A program made the translations under genes and the position numbers. A DNA stretch of 37,913 bases from GCA-2731375 sp964507245 (lineage in GTDB: Bacteria > Pseudomonadota > Alphaproteobacteria > GCA-2731375), in NCBI GenBank assembly GCA_964507245.1, contig CAZDQC010000021.1, positions 1 through 37,913 of the forward strand, in the 5' to 3' direction. Shown here piece by piece: positions 33,888-37,913 of the stretch; position 1 is the first letter of the stretch, and each line of letters starts with the position of its first letter. The notes under the pieces were generated by a model that saw nothing but the letters and a program-made list of their open reading frames with translations, ran no database searches and was not told the DNA's origin.

Positions 33888-35444
33888 TTAGTGCACGGCC
33901 TTGTTTTCTCCCTCCCAGTAGGGCTTTCGGAGCTCGGTTTTCAAGATCTTGCCCGCACCCGAAAGGGGTAGAGGTTCGCTGTGAAAATCTACCGATTTGG
34001 GGCATTTGAATCCAGCGATAAAGGTCTGGCAATGCTCGATAATTGTGGCTTCGTCAGCGCTCTGTCCATCATGGAGGCGGATTATGGCATGTACCTGTTC
34101 ACCCCATTTGTCATGGGGAATGCCTATGACAGCGCATTCCGCTACAGCGCTATGTTGATAGATTGCGTCCTCAACCTCCGCTGAATAAACATTTTCACCA
34201 CCCGAAATGATCATATCTTTGACCCGGTCGACAATATAAACAAAACCTTCATCGTCCATACGTGCGCCGTCGCCCGTGTGCAGCCATCCGTTGCGTAAGG
34301 CATGCGCAGTCATTTCGGGCTGCTGCCAGTAACCCATCATGACATTGTCGCCACGTGCACAAAGTTCACCGACTGTTCCGGCAGGTACTTCATCGTCGTC
34401 CTCGTTGACGATTTTCAATTCCACACCCATTAGTGCTTGCCCACATGAACCAAACTTTCCAGTGGGAATATCCGGAATGTGACGGTCGGGATCCAACATG
34501 GTCAGGATGGGTGCTGATTCTGTTTGTCCATAGGCGTGATGGAACCTTGTATGGGGCATAACCTCCATGGCGCGTCTGACAACTGCCTCGGGCATTGGGG
34601 ATGCACCGTATAGGATGTCAACTAGGCTGGTCAGATCAAATTCTTCCACGCCGGGATAATGAACCGCCATGTTGACCATCGTCGGGACCCAGATGGTGAT
34701 GGAGATTTTGTAATCCTGAATAACGTTTAGGGCGGCCTTGGGCTCAAATGCAGGCAGTATTACCGAGGTGCCGGCTGAGGTGGCGATGGCGTAAGTACAG
34801 GTGCCGTCCGCGATATGGAACATGGGCGCAGCATGCATGTAGACCGAGTTGGCTCGGAAGCCAACTTTCGGTGCAAATTGCAGGGCATTGTAAAGGACGT
34901 TGTGCTGGCTCAACATGACGCCTTTGGAACGGCCCGTAGTGCCGCCGGTATAATACAGCATGGCCAGTTCATTGCTGTCTGTATTTGCCGCCGGTGCGGG
35001 GGAGGTCCCCTCCAACAATCCTTCATAGTTAATCATACCCGTAGGCGTGGCACCATCTCCCAAATAGACCACGTGCTTAACAGCTTCCAACTGGGCTTGA
35101 ATTTTTGGCAACATGCCCACGAAGGCGTCGTCCAGCATCAAGACCGTGGCGCTGGAGTCGTTTAACCAGAATTCAATCTCCGGAGGAGCAAGGCGCGTGT
35201 TAATGGGAACGAGAATGAAGCCACCCCAAGGCACACCAAAATAGCTTTCCATATATCGGTCATTGTTCAATGACAGCACCGCCACTCGATCGCCTTGGTC
35301 GAGGCCAAGTTTGCTCAAACCCGAGGCCAGTTTAGCAATGCGTTCGCCAAACTGGTTCCAACTATGCTGTCGGCCAGCAAAAATCGTAGCCGTCCCTTTG
35401 CCGTTCACTTGCATATTGCGGCGGATGGTTGAAGAGATTTTCAT
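33888..35444 (-). CDS. AMP-forming acyl-CoA synthetase
   Basis: A 518-residue adenylating ligase of the ANL superfamily. The P-loop YYTGGTTGRSKG lies at 164-175, AYGQTES at 304-310, the GWLHTGD motif at 386-392, DRVKDMIISGGENVY at 406-420 and the catalytic C-terminal lysine K499 in GAGKILK. It makes acyl-AMP and then acyl-CoA from a free acid, ATP and CoA; the motif set suits medium-chain, fatty or aryl acids but does not fix which. The ATG has GGAG about 11 bases upstream. It feeds acids into the CoA pathways of the window. It is the only gene on this strand between the LysR gene and the class II aldolase. Confidence 0.92.
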   Translation of the reverse strand: MKISSTIRRNMQVNGKGTATIFAGRQHSWNQFGERIAKLASGLSKLGLDQGDRVAVLSLNNDRYMESYFGVPWGGFILVPINTRLAPPEIEFWLNDSSATVLMLDDAFVGMLPKIQAQLEAVKHVVYLGDGATPTGMINYEGLLEGTSPAPAANTDSNELAMLYYTGGTTGRSKGVMLSQHNVLYNALQFAPKVGFRANSVYMHAAPMFHIADGTCTYAIATSAGTSVILPAFEPKAALNVIQDYKISITIWVPTMVNMAVHYPGVEEFDLTSLVDILYGASPMPEAVVRRAMEVMPHTRFHHAYGQTESAPILTMLDPDRHIPDIPTGKFGSCGQALMGVELKIVNEDDDEVPAGTVGELCARGDNVMMGYWQQPEMTAHALRNGWLHTGDGARMDDEGFVYIVDRVKDMIISGGENVYSAEVEDAIYQHSAVAECAVIGIPHDKWGEQVHAIIRLHDGQSADEATIIEHCQTFIAGFKCPKSVDFHSEPLPLSGAGKILKTELRKPYWEGENKAVH

Positions 35445-35910
35445 CTGTTAACTACTCCAGGTTAGAGGGCCGCAGCATATCCAGTAGGTGGGCGACTTGT
35501 CATCCGTTTTGCTTTGGTTAAGGAATGGCAAATAGTCAGCGCCAGAATACATTCTGCACCAGCGTTCCGCGAATATCGGTAGTCTTCAAATCCTGGCGGA
35601 TACCATGGCTCCGGAGGCAGAAACTAATTTTGACTGGATTGGCATTCAGCATAGAAAGCGTTGTGTCAACCTTGTCCGTGGCACAGGTAACATTATAGAT
35701 CTGTTGGGCTGCCGGCTGGATGCAACTGGATTTGTGGACGCAATTCTCTTTTTGCCAACCAAAAGCGGGTCATTTGGTATAATTTGCGGCGGTTCTTAAC
35801 AGACGTTTAAGGAATTTCACGATTGATATCCTTTATTATTTTGCAGGTTGCGGATGTGGCACGGTATCGGCACATTGTTGGAAAAATGGCGATGTGTTGT
35901 GGAGGAAAAA
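35445..35910. other. Intergenic region upstream of the class II aldolase
   Basis: This region of 466 bases is almost without a convincing gene; it contains the aldolase relic listed below. The remainder shows no palindrome, terminator or promoter that I can support. The aldolase start at 35911 is fixed by GGAGG at 35901-35905. Confidence 0.4.
35560..35799 (+). pseudogene. Possible relic of an HpcH/HpaI-type aldolase
   Basis: A 64-codon frame starting at ATG 35605 (open further 5') reads ETNFDWIGIQH, like the family's GFDWxxIDxxH, then LVRGTGNIIDLLGCRLDAT and VDAILFLPT, like VRVxxNDPxLIxRALDAG and GVIVPM. About 20 residues that should separate these are missing and the 3' end is lost, as expected for a decayed gene. 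The likeness is from memory of the family and is weak. A chance ORF is a serious alternative. Confidence 0.3.
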
Positions 35911-36651
35911 ATGGATATTGAGCAAATGCGAGTTGATTTGGCGGCGTCGCTTCGATGGGCCGCCCGCTTGGGCTTGAATGAAGGTGTGGATAACCATTTT
36001 TCCATGGCCGTGGTGGGTGACGATGGTGTGGCGAGAGGTGATCGATTCTTGATCAATCCATATGGCTGGCATTGGTCGGAGATTACTGCGTCTTCCCTGG
36101 TTTTGTGCGATGCCGGAGGCGTGGTGCTGGAGGGGGACAACGAGGTGGAGGATTCAGCGTTTTTCATCCATAGCCGGGTGCATTTGGCTTGTCCGACTGC
36201 GAAAGTGGCTATGCATACTCATCAACCCCACGCGACAGCCTTGACCCTTTTGGAAGACGGACGATTACTAATGTGCGAACAGAACGCGCTGATGTTCGAC
36301 GACCGCATTGCCTATGACGATGATTATGAAGGCTTGGCTCTGGATGACTGTGAAGGGGATCGCCTGGCGGCGAAACTTGGCAATCGCAGTTTGTTGCTGA
36401 TGGCCAGCCATGGTGTCATGGCCGTGGGACCCACGGTGGCGGAGTGTTTCAACGACCTTTTTTACCTAGAGCGCGCTGCTCAATTCCAGGTTCTGGCCCG
36501 GTCCACGGGGGGTAAGTTACGGACAATTTCGCAAGAGGTGCGAAACAGGGTGAAACAACAGATGAGCGTCGAACGTACCAAGGTGGCGGAACGTCATTTT
36601 ACGGCGCTGAAACGGATACTGGATCGGGAAGAGCCCGAATACCGGAATTAA
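35911..36651 (+). CDS. Class II aldolase/adducin-family protein
   Basis: A 246-residue zinc aldolase-type protein. The metal-binding histidines are H102 and H104 (MHTHQPHA) and H167 (ASHGVM), in the order seen in L-fuculose-phosphate aldolase; a nearby acidic residue such as E80 may serve as catalytic Glu. The frame opens at TTG 35848, but ATG 35911 has a perfect GGAGG 5 bases upstream and the extra 21 residues have no family match. It could split or decarboxylate a hydroxy-carbonyl compound. It converges on the Gfo/Idh/MocA gene with a 4-base overlap. Confidence 0.85.
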   Translation: MDIEQMRVDLAASLRWAARLGLNEGVDNHFSMAVVGDDGVARGDRFLINPYGWHWSEITASSLVLCDAGGVVLEGDNEVEDSAFFIHSRVHLACPTAKVAMHTHQPHATALTLLEDGRLLMCEQNALMFDDRIAYDDDYEGLALDDCEGDRLAAKLGNRSLLLMASHGVMAVGPTVAECFNDLFYLERAAQFQVLARSTGGKLRTISQEVRNRVKQQMSVERTKVAERHFTALKRILDREEPEYRN

Positions 36652-37607
36652 ATTACGCCGCTTCGCTCTAACAAACGCCTATGTGACTGCAGGCTATCGG
36701 TAATCATTTGGGCAGCCTGGACCGCGTCGCGGCCGGCTTCGCCTGTAACCGCCGGCGTTTCCTTGTTACGTACGCAGTGAATAAAGGCGCCGATTTCCGC
36801 GGCTAAAGCGTCCGTTTCCTCGAAGCTAAATTCTTCTGTCTCGATATTTGGGATGCCGGGGAACATCTCACCATCACCTTTGCGTCGCGAGGTTACCTTG
36901 CGTTGAGCCAGATCAGCCACCAGATAGGAGTCAGGCTGGAAAATTCGCATCGACCGCTCTGTCTTCAGGCTAACTCGACTGGCAGTTAAATTGGCGGCGC
37001 AACCGGAGGCAAATCCAAGTCGGGCGGAGACGATGTCTTCCATTTCCGAAACGACAGCTGCGCCCACCGCGTCAACCGAAATCAAAGGTGCGCCTACCAG
37101 GGCTGTGATCAGATCAATGTCATGAATCATCAGATCCAGGACCACATTGACGTCCTTGGCTCGAGGTTGAAACGGCGCAATTCGATTGGCTTCGATGAAC
37201 AGCGGGTTGCTGACTTGCTCGGCTAAGGCGAAATAGGCCGGCGAAAATCGCTCTAGATGTCCTACCTGCATGGTCAAGTCCCGAGCTTTAGCGGTGGCGA
37301 TCAGGGCGTTGGCGGTGGTCACGGTTTCCGTAATCGGTTTCTCCACTAGAAGATTGATACCCAACTCCAATACAGCCTGGCCAATATCGTAATGCAAACT
37401 CGTGGGTACAGCTAGAGAAGCCGCGTCGACCCGACCCGCCAACTTGTTAAAATCAGTCAAAGCTTCGCAACCTTGTCTAGCAGCGATTTCCGCTCCTCTT
37501 TCAATGTCCTGATCAACAACCGCGACCAAGTCCACGCCATCCATGGCGGCGTATTTTTCTGCGTGCAAACTGCCAAAATGGCCAACCCCAATAACCGCGA
37601 CCCGCAT
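36648..37607 (-). CDS. Gfo/Idh/MocA-family NAD-dependent oxidoreductase
   Basis: A 319-residue NAD(P)-dependent oxidoreductase of the Gfo/Idh/MocA family. The Rossmann loop GVGHFG is at 7-12, EKPI at 89-92, with VVLDLMIHDIDL (about 155-166) supplying the H162 catalytic region. The sequence style is near the UDP-N-acetylglucosamine 3-dehydrogenases (GnnA type) of lipid A synthesis, but I cannot tell it from inositol or sugar dehydrogenases here. The frame reaches 37646; I choose ATG 37607, which has GGGAG about 6 bases upstream. The unknown ORF's stop lies 10 bases before, its TAG overlapping that ribosome binding site, so translation is probably coupled. Confidence 0.85.
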   Translation of the reverse strand: MRVAVIGVGHFGSLHAEKYAAMDGVDLVAVVDQDIERGAEIAARQGCEALTDFNKLAGRVDAASLAVPTSLHYDIGQAVLELGINLLVEKPITETVTTANALIATAKARDLTMQVGHLERFSPAYFALAEQVSNPLFIEANRIAPFQPRAKDVNVVLDLMIHDIDLITALVGAPLISVDAVGAAVVSEMEDIVSARLGFASGCAANLTASRVSLKTERSMRIFQPDSYLVADLAQRKVTSRRKGDGEMFPGIPNIETEEFSFEETDALAAEIGAFIHCVRNKETPAVTGEAGRDAVQAAQMITDSLQSHRRLLERSGVI

Positions 37608-37617
37608 GATCAACTCC

Positions 37618-37913
37618 CTATCCTTCAATAGCGCCAAAGGCGCCACGAATATCGCAAAATAGAAGCTTAGTTATTACTTCTGTTTTAGGGTGGGTAAGGC
37701 TGTGCGTCCAACTTGGGCTTTGGACCGAGGCGTTAATGCCGGCGATTTCGTAATCAATCTGCTCGTCTCCAAAACGATCGGTGGTCTGTTGTGTGGCTTC
37801 CTGGATGATGGTGGCATCGGCGATGTAATAGATCGTATCGGTGATCTTTTTTCTGGTGTTAGATAGGTCATCCATGTCGGCCTTTAAGGATTCTTCTGCC
37901 ACATTTACCGGCG
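37618..37913 (-). CDS. Unidentified protein, N-terminus beyond the window
   Basis: The last roughly 98 codons of a minus-strand ORF that remains open to the right edge (the GTG at 37902 is only an internal candidate start without a ribosome binding site). Visible sequence includes DMDDLSNTRKKITDTIYYIA, FGDEQIDYEIAGINASVQ and HPKTEVITKLLFCDIRGAFG. I recognise no family or domain. It is hydrophilic, with no membrane segment. It precedes the Gfo/Idh/MocA gene by only ten bases and should be in its operon. Confidence 0.45.
   Translation of the reverse strand, partial: PVNVAEESLKADMDDLSNTRKKITDTIYYIADATIIQEATQQTTDRFGDEQIDYEIAGINASVQSPSWTHSLTHPKTEVITKLLFCDIRGAFGAIEG

Noticed and set aside
33868..33896. 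Sigma-70 promoter TTGACA near the acyl-CoA synthetase 3' end
   Set aside because: No acceptable -10 at 16-18 bases, and it points into an antisense coding end.

Overview
The window is a densely packed, protein-coding stretch of a proteobacterial chromosome. I infer an uncultured alphaproteobacterium from gene content: a fused biotin carboxylase/carboxyltransferase, HyuA/HyuB-type proteins, a cytoplasmic reductive-dehalogenase-like protein and a GcvA-type LysR regulator. There is no rRNA or tRNA to confirm this. A run of exactly 100 N (12965-13064) marks a scaffold join, so left-to-right continuity there is assumed rather than seen. I found no CRISPR array, complete insertion sequence or RNA gene of a known family.

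Nearly every gene is a catabolic enzyme, mostly of CoA-ester, oxidoreductase or hydrolase families. (1) 1-2542, minus strand: a Baeyer-Villiger-type monooxygenase, a PaiB-like FMN protein, a half-length YajQ-like protein and the start of a HyuA protein. (2) 2689-11311, plus strand: a HisD/HpsN-like dehydrogenase, a lambda-crystallin/L-gulonate-type dehydrogenase and an SDR, joined by 1-base stop/start overlaps; then a GST, an amidase and a single-chain acyl-CoA carboxylase of 1119 residues. A methylmalonyl-CoA-epimerase-like protein and an LLM flavin oxidoreductase face them on the minus strand. (3) After the gap: an MFS transporter, then a five-gene minus-strand operon (21877 down to 14605) of a MetX-like alpha/beta hydrolase, HyuA, HyuB, a ThDP enzyme and an SDR. 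(4) 21964-27088: an SdsA1-type alkylsulfatase without a signal peptide, an SCP-x-type thiolase, a PDC-lactonase-like amidohydrolase and a 3-hydroxyisobutyrate-dehydrogenase-family enzyme. (5) 27170-29392: a cytoplasmic, internally duplicated, reductive-dehalogenase-like protein with eight cluster cysteines, followed by the decayed tail of an oligopeptide ABC transporter ATPase. (6) 29775-32416: an acyl-CoA-dehydrogenase-like flavoprotein, a DMT exporter and an orphan UbiX prenyltransferase. (7) 32469-37913: a LysR regulator with two palindromic T-N11-A boxes, an acyl-CoA synthetase, a class II aldolase, a Gfo/Idh/MocA oxidoreductase and an unidentified ORF at the right edge.

Together the genes look like a set of small degradation modules for organosulfur, organohalogen, amide or lactam, and branched or ketone-bearing carbon compounds. 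They would activate substrates, cut off the hetero-group and deliver acyl-CoAs to carboxylation or thiolysis. Substrates are inferred from families only. Four convergent gene pairs share exactly four bases at their stop codons, and several neighbours are translationally coupled. At least one gene relic, probably two, and a truncated gene show recent gene loss.
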